From positions 8,311 to 72,310 of the forward strand of contig CAZHIC010000010.1 in the NCBI GenBank assembly GCA_964532405.1: a DNA stretch of 64,000 nucleotides, in the 5' to 3' direction. Shown here piece by piece: positions 52,327 through 60,965 of this stretch. The notes beneath the pieces are model-generated. The model ran no database searches and was not told the DNA's origin. It saw nothing but the letters and a program-made list of their open reading frames with translations. This DNA is from PALSA-1006 sp964532405 (lineage in GTDB: Bacteria > Pseudomonadota > Gammaproteobacteria > Burkholderiales > Gallionellaceae). The stretch's first letter is position 1. Every line of letters begins with the position of its first letter. The position numbers were made by a program, and so were the translations under genes.

Positions 52327-52599
52327 ATGGCAAGAATGGTGCAGTGCGTAAAACTCGGTCGCGAAGCGGAGGGGCTGGATCGTCCAACCTACCCGGGGCC
52401 GCTGGGGCAGCGGATCTACGAGAACGTGTCGAAGGAAGCTTGGCAAGGTTGGATAAAACTCCAGACCATGCTGATGAACGAGAACCGGCTCAATCTGGCG
52501 GACGTGAAAGCACGCAAGTACTTGGCCGAACAAATGGAGAACCATTTCTTTGGCGCAGGCTCTCAGATGCCGACAGGATACGTTCCTCCGGCGCATTAA
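52327..52599 (+). CDS. yggX: YggX family Fe(2+)-trafficking protein
   Basis: Small cytoplasmic protein of 90 residues with the conserved N-terminal CVKLGREAEGLDRPTYPGPLG (in part residues 7-27), including the single cysteine, followed by KEAWQGWIKLQTMLMNENRLN. The family protects iron-sulfur proteins from oxidative damage and may carry ferrous iron. The start ATG lies 7 bases after TATGGAG. It overlaps, in another frame, an open stretch that is not the true ppk start. Confidence 0.95.
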   Translation: MARMVQCVKLGREAEGLDRPTYPGPLGQRIYENVSKEAWQGWIKLQTMLMNENRLNLADVKARKYLAEQMENHFFGAGSQMPTGYVPPAH

Positions 52600-52613
52600 C
52601 AAAGGTAACGAAA

Positions 52614-54704
52614 GTGGTAAAAAAATACCTCCCGCAACAATTTCTGAACCGCGAACTTGGACTGTTGGAATTTAATCGGCGCGTCTTGGCGCAAGCGGAA
52701 AATCCCAATATTCCACCGCTGGAACGGCTCAAATATCTGTGCATCGTCAGCAGCAATCTGGACGAGTTTTTTGAAATTCGTGTGGCGGGTCTAAAAGAGC
52801 AGGTCAAACTCGGTGCAGTCACTACCGGCCCCGACGGACTCGATGCCACGCAGATACTCAAGCGGGTACGCGATCAGGCGCATCAGATCATTGAAAAGCA
52901 GTATCTGATCTTCAACAATGACCTCATCCCCACACTGGCGACTGCAGGCGTACATTTTCTGCGGCGTGCACACTGGAACGAGGCGCAAAGTGTCTGGGTA
53001 AAAGATTTCTTTTTGCGTGAAGTGATGCCGATACTTACGCCTATCGGGTTGGATCCCTCTCACCCGTTTCCGCGCGTGCTCAACAAGAGTTTGAATTTTG
53101 CGGTTGAACTGAGCGGCAAAGATGCCTTCGGACGCAATTCCGCCAAGGCTATCGTGCAAGCACCGCGCGTATTGCCGCGCGCCATCAAAATGCCTTCCGA
53201 CATCGCGGGATGCGAACACGGTTTTGTGTTCCTGTCGTCTATTTTGCATGCGCATGTCGGCGAGTTATTTTCCGGGATGGATGTGCTGGGTTGTTATCAA
53301 TTCCGCGTCACGCGCAATAGCGATTTGTTCGTGGACGAAGAAGAAGTAAAGAATCTGCGCATCAGCCTGCAAGGTGAGTTGCCGCAACGCCATTTCGGCG
53401 ACGCGGTGCGGCTGGAAGTTGCCGATAATTGTTCGCCGGAAATGGCGGAGTTCCTGTTGCAGCAATTCGATCTTCAGCCTGACGACTTGTATCGCGTTCA
53501 CGGCCCGGTCAATCTGGTGCGTTTGATGCGCATACCGGACAAGGTGGAACGCGATGATCTGAAATTCCCTCCTTTTACACCCGGCCTGCCGCCGTCGTTA
53601 CAGAAAAAAGGCGCGGATATGTTCAAGCTCATCCGCAAAGGCGACATACTGCTGCACCATCCGTATCAATCTTTCCGCCCCGTGATCGACTTCATCCAGC
53701 AGGCGGCTGCCGATCCTAACGTGGTCGCCATCAAGCAAACGGTCTACCGCACCGGTGCCGACTCTGCTCTGATGGAAGCGCTGATCGCGGCGGCTCAAGG
53801 CGGCAAAGAAGTCACGGTCGTGGTGGAATTATTGGCACGTTTCGACGAAGAGGCCAATATCAATTGGGCCGGTCGGCTCGAAGAAGTCGGGGCGCATGTC
53901 GTGTATGGTGTGGTCGGCCATAAAACGCATGCCAAGATGCTGATGGTGATACGCCGCGAAGATGGCAAGCTACGGCGCTATGTACACCTCGGCACCGGCA
54001 ACTACCATCCGCGTACCGCAAAACTCTATACCGATTTCGGGTTGTTCACTTGCAACGAAGAAGTTTGCTCCGATGTGAATCAGGTGTTCGTACAACTGAC
54101 CGGTTTGGGCAAAGCCAGCAAATTAAAGCATTTGTGGCAATCGCCTTTTACACTGCACAGCCAAGTATTGCGCGCTATCCAGAACGAAACCAAGCTAGCC
54201 AAAGCGGGCAAGAACGCGCACATCATCGCCAAAATGAATGCGCTGCTCGAACCCGAAATTATCATGGCGCTGTATGAAGCTTCGCGTGCCGGGGTGAAGA
54301 TCGAATTGATCGTGCGCGGCGTCTGCGCATTGCGTCCGGGGGTGCCGGGACTGTCCGACAATATCAGCGTGCGCTCCATTATCGGACGCTTCCTCGAACA
54401 CACACGCATTTTCTATTTCCGCAACGATCTCGCGCACGATGTCTATCTGTCGAGTGCGGATTGGATGGATCGCAATTTTTTCCGCCGCATCGAGGCCTGC
54501 TTTCCGCTGCTCGATAACAAGCTGAAGAAGCGCGTGATCGATGAGGGATTAAAGACCTATCTGCAAGACAATTGCCAAGCGTGGGAAATGGATGGCGACG
54601 GCGGCTGGCATTTGAAGACCACGCGCAGCACTTCACCGAAATGCGCGCAAACATTACTGCTCGAAAACCTAGCCAGCAAACCGATCATCCCGGCAGAAAA
54701 CTAG
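52614..54704 (+). CDS. ppk: Polyphosphate kinase 1
   Basis: Makes long-chain polyphosphate from ATP. From the GTG at 52614 (MVKKYLPQQFLNRELGLLEF) the protein has 696 residues, the family norm; AAAGG lies 8 bases upstream. The longer frame from 52314 would run through yggX and is rejected. Domains N, H, C1 and C2 are all present. The autophosphorylated histidine is in GHKTHAKMLMVIRR, and GTGNYHPRTAKLY and DNISVRSIIGRFLEHTRI are intact. It starts a group of polyphosphate-related genes. Confidence 0.96.
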   Translation: MVKKYLPQQFLNRELGLLEFNRRVLAQAENPNIPPLERLKYLCIVSSNLDEFFEIRVAGLKEQVKLGAVTTGPDGLDATQILKRVRDQAHQIIEKQYLIFNNDLIPTLATAGVHFLRRAHWNEAQSVWVKDFFLREVMPILTPIGLDPSHPFPRVLNKSLNFAVELSGKDAFGRNSAKAIVQAPRVLPRAIKMPSDIAGCEHGFVFLSSILHAHVGELFSGMDVLGCYQFRVTRNSDLFVDEEEVKNLRISLQGELPQRHFGDAVRLEVADNCSPEMAEFLLQQFDLQPDDLYRVHGPVNLVRLMRIPDKVERDDLKFPPFTPGLPPSLQKKGADMFKLIRKGDILLHHPYQSFRPVIDFIQQAAADPNVVAIKQTVYRTGADSALMEALIAAAQGGKEVTVVVELLARFDEEANINWAGRLEEVGAHVVYGVVGHKTHAKMLMVIRREDGKLRRYVHLGTGNYHPRTAKLYTDFGLFTCNEEVCSDVNQVFVQLTGLGKASKLKHLWQSPFTLHSQVLRAIQNETKLAKAGKNAHIIAKMNALLEPEIIMALYEASRAGVKIELIVRGVCALRPGVPGLSDNISVRSIIGRFLEHTRIFYFRNDLAHDVYLSSADWMDRNFFRRIEACFPLLDNKLKKRVIDEGLKTYLQDNCQAWEMDGDGGWHLKTTRSTSPKCAQTLLLENLASKPIIPAEN

Positions 54705-54727
54705 TAGCCTTCCGTGAGTCCAAGCGT

Positions 54728-55087
54728 TCAGGCCTTAGTGGGACGACCGGTTTTAATTTTTTCTAAACCGGCTAAAGTTTGCTTCAACTGAGCGCCGCTC
54801 AGCTTGACCAAAACATGCAAACCTGCGCGCAACAGCTCACTTTTCTTCACATGCAGTCCGGCTTTTAAAGCCTTTTGCTTGATCTCGGCGATGATGTCGT
54901 AATCCGGTCGCGGCATAGTGAAGCTATCGCGCACAACCTTTATTTTGCCTTCGGGTTTTTTTTCTTTTTTCGCTTTTTTTTCCGGTTGGGCAACGGTCGT
55001 TTTAGCGGTTACATTTTTACGCGCAACAGGCGTCTTTTTGACCAAGGGCTTTGCCGCAGTTTTGGTTGGAACGTTATTTTCGGTCAT
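54728..55087 (-). CDS. Lys-rich protein of unknown function next to ppk
   Basis: Protein of 119 residues. The first half is almost entirely Lys, Ala, Thr and Pro (histone H1-like), and the second half (about 52-119) is a compact helical domain with FTMPRPDYDIIAEIKQKAL and KKSELLRAGLHVLVKLSGAQ, which has the look of a small DNA-binding domain. ATG at 55087 follows GAGGAAA; the frame extends upstream to 55621 but that part overlaps sixA and is rejected. Similar proteins occur beside ppk in other betaproteobacteria as I recall; a link to polyphosphate granule-nucleoid contacts is speculation. Confidence 0.7.
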   Translation of the reverse strand: MTENNVPTKTAAKPLVKKTPVARKNVTAKTTVAQPEKKAKKEKKPEGKIKVVRDSFTMPRPDYDIIAEIKQKALKAGLHVKKSELLRAGLHVLVKLSGAQLKQTLAGLEKIKTGRPTKA

Positions 55088-55174
55088 ATCTATTTTCCTC
55101 AATGTAAATATAGTAAATTCAGTATATACGGTATATCCTGAAAAAAGAATTGTAATATTCAAGCGAGAGCGGCG

Positions 55175-55627
55175 ATGGAATTGATATTGTGGCGACATGC
55201 GGAGGCAGTTGACGGCACACCCGATCATAGCCGCGCTCTGACCAGCAAAGGTCGGGAACAGGCCGAACGTATGGCAGAATTTCTGAATACCCAACTTCCG
55301 CCCAACACCCGCATTCTGGTCAGCCCGGCTCTTCGCGCCCAACAAACTGCCAGCGCACTCACTAAAAAATTCATCACCGAACCTGCTATCAATGTCCATG
55401 CTACAGCGCAAGAAGTACTTGCCGCTGCGGACTGGCCGCAGGCAAAAGGCGCGACCTTGTTGGTCGGTCATCAACCTTGGCTGGGCGAAGTCGCCGCACT
55501 GGTCATGACGGGAACGGCTAATTATTGGAGCATCAAAAAAGGTGCGGTTTGGTGGTTGAGTCGGCGTGAGCGCGAAGGAGATTACCAGACTATCCTGCGC
55601 CTTGTTATCGCGCCTGAACATTTGTAA
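55175..55627 (+). CDS. sixA: SixA-like phosphohistidine phosphatase
   Basis: Histidine phosphatase of 150 residues. The catalytic RHAEA is at about 6-10 (MELILWRHAEAVDG), and the second catalytic histidine lies in LVGHQPWLGEV (about 107). In E. coli, SixA dephosphorylates histidine-phosphorylated carrier proteins; the target here is unknown. It is divergent from the Lys-rich gene, with an AT-rich 87-base spacer, and lies 24-26 bases before pap. Confidence 0.9.
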   Translation: MELILWRHAEAVDGTPDHSRALTSKGREQAERMAEFLNTQLPPNTRILVSPALRAQQTASALTKKFITEPAINVHATAQEVLAAADWPQAKGATLLVGHQPWLGEVAALVMTGTANYWSIKKGAVWWLSRREREGDYQTILRLVIAPEHL

Positions 55628-55653
55628 TTTCTTTCATTTATTCGGAGGGCATG

Positions 55654-57153
55654 ATGTTTGAATCTGCAGAATTGGGACATAAAATAGACAAAGCCACTTA
55701 CGATGCCGAAGTGCCCAAGTTGCGCGAAGCGCTGCTGGACGCACAATTCGATCTGGCAGAAAAAGCCAAATTTCCGGTCATCATTCTGGTGGGCGGCGTG
55801 GACGGGGCGGGGCGCGGCGAGACCGTGAATCTGCTCAACGAATGGATGGACCCGCGTTATGTGCAGACGCACGGTATGGGCGACCCCTCCGACGAGGAGA
55901 TGGAACGCCCTATGATGTGGCGCTTCTGGCGTGCACTTCCCCCCAAAGGCAAGATAGGCGTGTTCCTCGGCTCCTGGTACACCTGGCCGATTCTGAATCG
56001 CGTGATGGGCATAACCAAGACCGCCGAACTCGACCAGAGTTTGGAGCGAGCCAAACGTTTGGAAAAGATGTTGACCGACGAAGGTGCGCTCATCATCAAA
56101 TTCTGGTTGCATCTCTCCAAGGAAAAACAAGAAGCGCGCCTCAAACTATTGGAGAAAAATCCCAAGACCCGTTGGCGCGTCACCAAGCGCGACTGGGAAC
56201 ATTACAAACGTTACGACAAATTTCTTACTGTCCACGAAGCCGTTATCCGTCATACCAGCACCGCTGAAGCGCCGTGGATCATCGTTGAAGGCGCGGACGC
56301 GCATTATCGCGGCCTGACCGTCGGCAAAGTCATCCTCGAATCCCTGCGCAAACGCTTGGCAGAATCTGATGAAAAGAAAAAAACGGTTGTGCGCGCGGCG
56401 CCATTGTTGCCTTCCATCGACAAGTTGCACATCCTTAAAACGCTCGACCTTACGCAAAAACTGGAGAAGAAAAAATTTGCGGAAGAGTTGGAAAAATATC
56501 AGGGCAAATTAGCTTTATTAACTCGCGACCCGAGATTCAAAGAAATCACGGTGGTAACCGTGTTTGAAGGTAATGATGCCGCCGGTAAAGGCGGTAGTAT
56601 TCGCCGCATTACCAGCGCAGTCGATGCGCGCCAATATCAAGTCGTGCCCATCGCGGCGCCGACGGAAGAAGAACGCGCACAACCTTACCTGTGGCGTTTC
56701 TGGCGCCACGTGCCGCGCAAAGGCCGCGTTACCATATTTGATCGTTCATGGTACGGGCGAGTGCTGGTCGAACGTGTGGAAAAATTCTGTTCCGAAGCCG
56801 ACTGGATGCGTGCCTATCACGAGATCAACGATTTCGAAGCGCAGCTCGAACGTTCCCATGTGATTGTCGTCAAATTCTGGCTGACTATCAGCAAAGATGA
56901 ACAGCTGCGTCGTTTTGAAGAACGCAAAAAGACGGGTTTCAAACGCTTCAAGATCACCGACGAAGATTGGCGCAACCGCGACAAGTGGGAGGACTACGAG
57001 CAGGCGATCTGCGACATGGTTGATCGTACCAGCACCCGCCTTGCGCCGTGGACGCTGGTTGAAGCCAACGACAAAAACTTTGCGCGCATCAAAGTGCTGA
57101 AGACGCTGTGTCAGCGCATCGAATCGGCCATGAAGAAAGTCGAAGTAAAGTAA
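55654..57153 (+). CDS. pap: Polyphosphate:AMP phosphotransferase, two PPK2 domains
   Basis: Uses polyphosphate to phosphorylate AMP to ADP. The 499 residues are two fused PPK2 domains. The first (about 30-245) has a degenerate Walker A, GGVDGAGRGE, with Arg for the usual Lys. The second (about 290-495) is canonical: EGNDAAGKGGSIRRIT, RPW-type PTEEERAQPYLWRFW and FDRSWYGRVLVERVE. As in known class II PPK2 enzymes, the C-terminal domain is likely the active one. GGAGG lies 5 bases before the ATG at 55654, so this start is preferred to the ATG at 55651. Confidence 0.92.
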   Translation: MFESAELGHKIDKATYDAEVPKLREALLDAQFDLAEKAKFPVIILVGGVDGAGRGETVNLLNEWMDPRYVQTHGMGDPSDEEMERPMMWRFWRALPPKGKIGVFLGSWYTWPILNRVMGITKTAELDQSLERAKRLEKMLTDEGALIIKFWLHLSKEKQEARLKLLEKNPKTRWRVTKRDWEHYKRYDKFLTVHEAVIRHTSTAEAPWIIVEGADAHYRGLTVGKVILESLRKRLAESDEKKKTVVRAAPLLPSIDKLHILKTLDLTQKLEKKKFAEELEKYQGKLALLTRDPRFKEITVVTVFEGNDAAGKGGSIRRITSAVDARQYQVVPIAAPTEEERAQPYLWRFWRHVPRKGRVTIFDRSWYGRVLVERVEKFCSEADWMRAYHEINDFEAQLERSHVIVVKFWLTISKDEQLRRFEERKKTGFKRFKITDEDWRNRDKWEDYEQAICDMVDRTSTRLAPWTLVEANDKNFARIKVLKTLCQRIESAMKKVEVK

Positions 57154-57160
57154 CTGCACT

Positions 57161-57191
57161 GGGCACACGATCAACTTTTGATCGTGTGCCC
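57161..57191. terminator. Perfect inverted repeat between convergent genes
   Basis: GGGCACACGATCAA and TTGATCGTGTGCCC form a perfect 14-base-pair stem with a three-base loop in the 46-base gap between pap and the thioredoxin-like gene. No T-run flanks it, so it is probably a two-way transcription barrier or an mRNA 3'-end stabiliser. Confidence 0.6.
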
Positions 57192-57199
57192 ACCGCACG

Positions 57200-57664
57200 T
57201 TAGAACTGCGCCAACCATAAGCGCAGCCGCAATCCCCAGCCCGTGGTGTAACCGATTTCGACGAAGCGTATCTGTCCTTGGCTATCTACAATGAAACTTG
57301 CCGGGACGGCATGCACCCCCCATGCTTGTGAAATGTTGCCACCCGCATCGTTGATTACCGGAAAACTCAATGACTGTTCGCGCATGAATTTGCTGATCGC
57401 CGCATCATTGCCACTCTGCATCGCCACCGTCACGGTGTTGGGATAGTCTTTAGCCAGTGCATCGATCGAGCTTTGCTCTGCGCGACAAACCGGGCACCAA
57501 GTCGCCCAGAAATGCACCAGAGTAGGTTGCTTATTCCATGCCACACCGGGCAATTGAGGAGCAGGTCCTGCGACAATATCGCGCTGCTGCCACATGCGCA
57601 TACCCAGTACGACCACGATAACGATTACCGCATTGATGGCAAATGGACGCCACTTTTGCGCCAT
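57200..57664 (-). CDS. Membrane-anchored thioredoxin-like (TlpA/ResA-type) protein
   Basis: Protein of 154 residues with an N-terminal membrane anchor (about 9-21, INAVIVIVVVLGM). A thioredoxin fold follows, with the redox motif WCPVC (about 55-59) and the cis-Pro region HAVPASFIVD (about 118-127). It should face the periplasm and reduce or form disulfides, for example in cytochrome c maturation. The ATG at 57664 is preferred; the frame extends upstream into DUF302 without a better start. It ends LWLAQF. Confidence 0.85.
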   Translation of the reverse strand: MAQKWRPFAINAVIVIVVVLGMRMWQQRDIVAGPAPQLPGVAWNKQPTLVHFWATWCPVCRAEQSSIDALAKDYPNTVTVAMQSGNDAAISKFMREQSLSFPVINDAGGNISQAWGVHAVPASFIVDSQGQIRFVEIGYTTGWGLRLRLWLAQF

Positions 57665-57690
57665 CAATTTTTGTACAAAAGCGCGAATGA

Positions 57691-58074
57691 TTATTTTGCC
57701 TCGTCTACTATACGCATGGTTTTTTCTTCTACCTCGCGCGCAACCACAGCCAATGCTGCGTCTTGTGACAATGACGAGAGTATCCCGGAAGGTTTGATCA
57801 TGCCGATGCGCGTTTTGCCGCCCTCGGTATACACCGAGATACGACAAGGCAAGGCCATGTTCAAGCGCATATCGGCAGCCATCACCTTGGCTGCTTGCAA
57901 CGGATTGCATACTTCAAATACACGGCATTGATTTACAAACTCGACACCTTTGCCGCGCAAGGTGTTGCCGATGTCATGCACGTGCAGCACACCGAAACCG
58001 TTGCGTTTTGCCGCCGCATCCAGATCCGCCGCAGCCTGCTCAAATGATTTTTCACTTTCAACTATGTAATACAT
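57691..58074 (-). CDS. DUF302 family protein
   Basis: Protein of 127 residues with the DUF302 pattern: MYYIVESEKSFEQAAADLDAA, GFGVLHVHDI, CRVFEVCNPLQAAKVMAAD and LPCRISVYTEGGKTRIGMIKP. The family is small and soluble and may bind a ligand such as a metal; its role is not established. It overlaps the DUF2288 gene by 17 bases and precedes the thioredoxin-like gene, suggesting one operon. Confidence 0.9.
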   Translation of the reverse strand: MYYIVESEKSFEQAAADLDAAAKRNGFGVLHVHDIGNTLRGKGVEFVNQCRVFEVCNPLQAAKVMAADMRLNMALPCRISVYTEGGKTRIGMIKPSGILSSLSQDAALAVVAREVEEKTMRIVDEAK

Positions 58075-58378
58075 CTTTAACCTCCTGAACTAACACATAA
58101 GGACTTACCACCACCGCCCACACATCGGCATCCGCTTCATACCAAGTCAGCGCTTGCGCATCGCTCACCTTGCCGATTTTACCCCCGGACAGCCATTGGG
58201 CGATCAGTTTTTTGTTGTCCTCGGATATTTGAAATGCCACCTCGATCAGATCGAGATCGGACGATACAGCAATGGCTCCGCCGCTGGCAAAGAAGCGTTG
58301 CAACTCTTTCCATGCGATGCGCGAAGTTTCCAGATTCACTTTGGCGCGCAAAATCTGCTGCGGGGTTGGAGTGGTCAT
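58058..58378 (-). CDS. DUF2288 family protein
   Basis: Protein of 106 residues from the ATG at 58378 (MTTPTPQQILRAKVNLETSR), preferred because GGAAAG precedes it. RIAWKELQRFFASG, LDLIEVAFQISEDN and WAVVVSPYVLVQEV match the DUF2288 family as I recognise it. Function is unknown. It overlaps DUF302 by 17 bases. Confidence 0.85.
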   Translation of the reverse strand: MTTPTPQQILRAKVNLETSRIAWKELQRFFASGGAIAVSSDLDLIEVAFQISEDNKKLIAQWLSGGKIGKVSDAQALTWYEADADVWAVVVSPYVLVQEVKDVLHS

Positions 58379-58425
58379 GCTCTTTCCATTTTCAGACACG
58401 GATATTATCTAGAGGCATCCTAAAT

Positions 58426-59508
58426 TCAGCGCTCGTCCGCCAGTGCCGAAAGTTGTTCGGCCTGATACTCGGCCATCAGAGCGTTAGTAAGTTCGCTGAT
58501 GTCGCCGTCCATGATGTGATCCATCTTGTACAGCGTGAGGTTGATGCGGTGGTCGGTGACGCGACCCTGCGGAAAATTGTAGGTGCGGATACGCTCAGAG
58601 CGGTCGCCGCTACCCACCAGCGATTTGCGCTCGGCGGCGAGTTTGTTGTGCGCTTCGTTCTCTTGCTTGCTCTTGATGCGCGCTGCCAGCACACGCAGCG
58701 CCTGTGCTTTGTTTTGGTGTTGCGAGCGGCCATCCTGGCATTCCACCACCGTACCTGTCGGAAAGTGGGTGATGCGCACGGCGGAATCGGTTTTGTTGAT
58801 GTGCTGTCCGCCCGCACCGCTGGCGCGGAAAGTGTCGATGCGCAGGTCGGCGGGATTGAGTTCCACTTCGCCTACTTCGTCGGCTTCGGGCAGAACCGCA
58901 ACGGTGCAAGCTGAGGTGTGGATGCGGCCTTGTGTCTCGGTGGCGGGCACGCGCTGTACGCGGTGTGCGCCGGATTCGAATTTCAATACCGAGTAAGCAC
59001 CTTGGCCGACGAGCCGAGCGATGACTTCTTTGTAGCCGCCTTTTTCGCCCAGACTCTCGGAGATAATTTCCACCTGCCAGCGTTTGCGCTCGGCAAAACG
59101 CAGGTACATGCGGAAGATGTCGCCCGCGAAAATCGCCGCTTCGTCGCCGCCCGTTCCGGCGCGCACTTCCAGAAACACGTTGCGCTCGTCATTGGGGTCT
59201 TTCGGCAACAACTGCTTTTGTAATTCAACTTCCAGCTGCTCCATGCGTTCGCGCCCGGCCTTGATCTCGGTATCGGCAAACTCGCGCATTTCGGGATCTT
59301 CCGCCATCTCCTGCGCGGTGGCGATGTCCGCCTCGCAGGCTTGGTGCGCGTGATACAAGGTGACCACCGGTTCAATCTCGTTGCGCTCGCGGTTGAGCTT
59401 GCGGAACATGTCCATATCGCGAGTCGCGTCCTCGCTGCTCAACAGGCGCGTGACTTCGTCCAAGCGCTCGGCAAGCTGAGCGAGTTTGGCGGCGATACTG
59501 GGTTTCAT
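58426..59508 (-). CDS. prfA: Peptide chain release factor 1
   Basis: Terminates translation at UAA and UAG. The 360 residues include the codon-recognition region with RVPATETQGRIHTS (PAT motif, about 184-197) and the peptidyl-hydrolysis GGQ motif in RASGAGGQHINKTDSAVR (about 227-244). The C-terminal coiled region is intact. It overlaps hemA by 4 bases, the conserved hemA-prfA order. Confidence 0.97.
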   Translation of the reverse strand: MKPSIAAKLAQLAERLDEVTRLLSSEDATRDMDMFRKLNRERNEIEPVVTLYHAHQACEADIATAQEMAEDPEMREFADTEIKAGRERMEQLEVELQKQLLPKDPNDERNVFLEVRAGTGGDEAAIFAGDIFRMYLRFAERKRWQVEIISESLGEKGGYKEVIARLVGQGAYSVLKFESGAHRVQRVPATETQGRIHTSACTVAVLPEADEVGEVELNPADLRIDTFRASGAGGQHINKTDSAVRITHFPTGTVVECQDGRSQHQNKAQALRVLAARIKSKQENEAHNKLAAERKSLVGSGDRSERIRTYNFPQGRVTDHRINLTLYKMDHIMDGDISELTNALMAEYQAEQLSALADER

Positions 59509-60758
59509 TCCGGGGTATGCAGGTGGTAGATGCGGTGCACCGCATCCAGCAGCGCTTCGCGCTCGCTGGCTTGCGCATGGTTCAGCGTCTGCGTCGGCGC
59601 ATGCAGAAATTTGTTGGTCAGCGCATTGCCGAAGAATTCGAGCACTTTTTCCGGCGATTCGCCTTTTGCCAACAGGCGCAGGGCTTTTTCCATCTCGCTG
59701 CGGCGCTGGCGTTCGGCATGATCACGCAAGGTACGGATGGTTGGCACCACACCGCGCGATTCCATCCAGTGGATGAATTCATTCACGCCGGAATCGATGA
59801 TGACCTCGGCTTCTTTCACCGCGCCCTGACGCGCATCCAAGCCGTCGCGCACCAGTTCGCCCAAGTCGTCCACGGTGTAGAGGAACACATCGTCCAACTC
59901 GGCGACTTCTTTTTCCACATCGCGCGGCACGGCCAGATCGACGATGAACAGCGGGCGATGTTTGCGCGCTTTCAGCGCGCGTTCCACCATGCCCTTGCCG
60001 AGAATAGGCAAGGTGCTGGCGGTGCAGGTGACGATGATGTCGTGCTGCGCCAGTTGCTCCGGCAATTCGTTCAGCGTGATGGCGTGGCCGTTGATGCGCC
60101 GTGCCAAGGCCTGTGCGCGCTCTAAAGTACGGTTCGCCACCGTGATGTGAAGGGGATTGCGCGCCGCAAAATGCACCGCGTTCAGTTCGATCATCTCGCC
60201 CGCGCCAATAAACAGCACACGCTGCTCGGCGATGCTGGGGAAAATACGTTCGGCTAGCTTTACGGCTGCCGCCGCCATGGAGACCAGATTCGCGCCGATC
60301 TCGGTCTGCGTGCGCACGTCCTTGGCCACCGAGAAAGTGCGCTGGAACAGCTTGTGCAGCAAAAAGCCCAAAGTGCCAGCCTGCTCCGCATAGCGCACTG
60401 CCTGCTTCATCTGCCCCAATATCTGCGGTTCGCCCAGCACCATCGAATCCAGCCCGCTCGCCACGCGAAAAGCGTGTTTGATGGCTTGCTCCTGCGGCAA
60501 CTGGTAGATGTAGGGGGCGATTTCTGAGGAGGGCAAGTGATGGTAATTTGCCAGCCAATCGATAGCCTGATCGGGCGTGCTGGTGCTGCAATAAACCTCG
60601 GTGCGGTTGCAGGTGGAAAGGATCGTCGCTTCTTTGACTGCGCCGTGATCGACCAGATCGCGCAAAGCCGGTTCCATCGTATCGACATTGAACGCAATCT
60701 GCTCACGCACCGAGAGCGGCGCGGTTTGATGGTTAATGCCAAAAGCGAATAGCTGCAT
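59505..60758 (-). CDS. hemA: Glutamyl-tRNA reductase
   Basis: First enzyme of the C5 pathway of tetrapyrrole synthesis: reduces Glu-tRNA to glutamate 1-semialdehyde. The ATG at 60758 gives 417 residues, the family norm (MQLFAFGINHQTAPLSVREQ); the frame extends upstream to 60986 but that part is not homologous. The catalytic Cys lies in STCNRTEVYC (about 47-56), the NADPH fold carries FIGAGEM (about 184-190), and a dimerisation helix ends the protein. It precedes prfA with a 4-base overlap. Confidence 0.97.
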   Translation of the reverse strand: MQLFAFGINHQTAPLSVREQIAFNVDTMEPALRDLVDHGAVKEATILSTCNRTEVYCSTSTPDQAIDWLANYHHLPSSEIAPYIYQLPQEQAIKHAFRVASGLDSMVLGEPQILGQMKQAVRYAEQAGTLGFLLHKLFQRTFSVAKDVRTQTEIGANLVSMAAAAVKLAERIFPSIAEQRVLFIGAGEMIELNAVHFAARNPLHITVANRTLERAQALARRINGHAITLNELPEQLAQHDIIVTCTASTLPILGKGMVERALKARKHRPLFIVDLAVPRDVEKEVAELDDVFLYTVDDLGELVRDGLDARQGAVKEAEVIIDSGVNEFIHWMESRGVVPTIRTLRDHAERQRRSEMEKALRLLAKGESPEKVLEFFGNALTNKFLHAPTQTLNHAQASEREALLDAVHRIYHLHTPE

Positions 60759-60965
60759 GCTGCGGTAAGCTCGGAAGCCGGTTGATTCGGAGGGGCGGAT
60801 TATAGCGTTAATCGGGCGGGGGGCGAAATGGGCTGGGCTGGACTTGCTTCTTCCCCTCGGTTTGAACTGTTGCAGATTTTGCAACGGTTCCCTCCTATAT
60901 GGAAAGGCCTCCCATGAAATATCTCGGTTAAAATCCCTGCCTCGTTCAATTTGAAAAAACCGCTT

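Noticed and set aside
52314..52613. 100-codon N-terminal extension of polyphosphate kinase
   Set aside because: It runs through the yggX coding region in another frame, is unlike PPK1 proteins, and a GTG with a ribosome site at 52614 gives the normal length.
55088..55621. 178-codon upstream extension of the Lys-rich protein
   Set aside because: It lies antisense to sixA and has no similarity to anything; ATG at 55087 has a GAGGAAA site.
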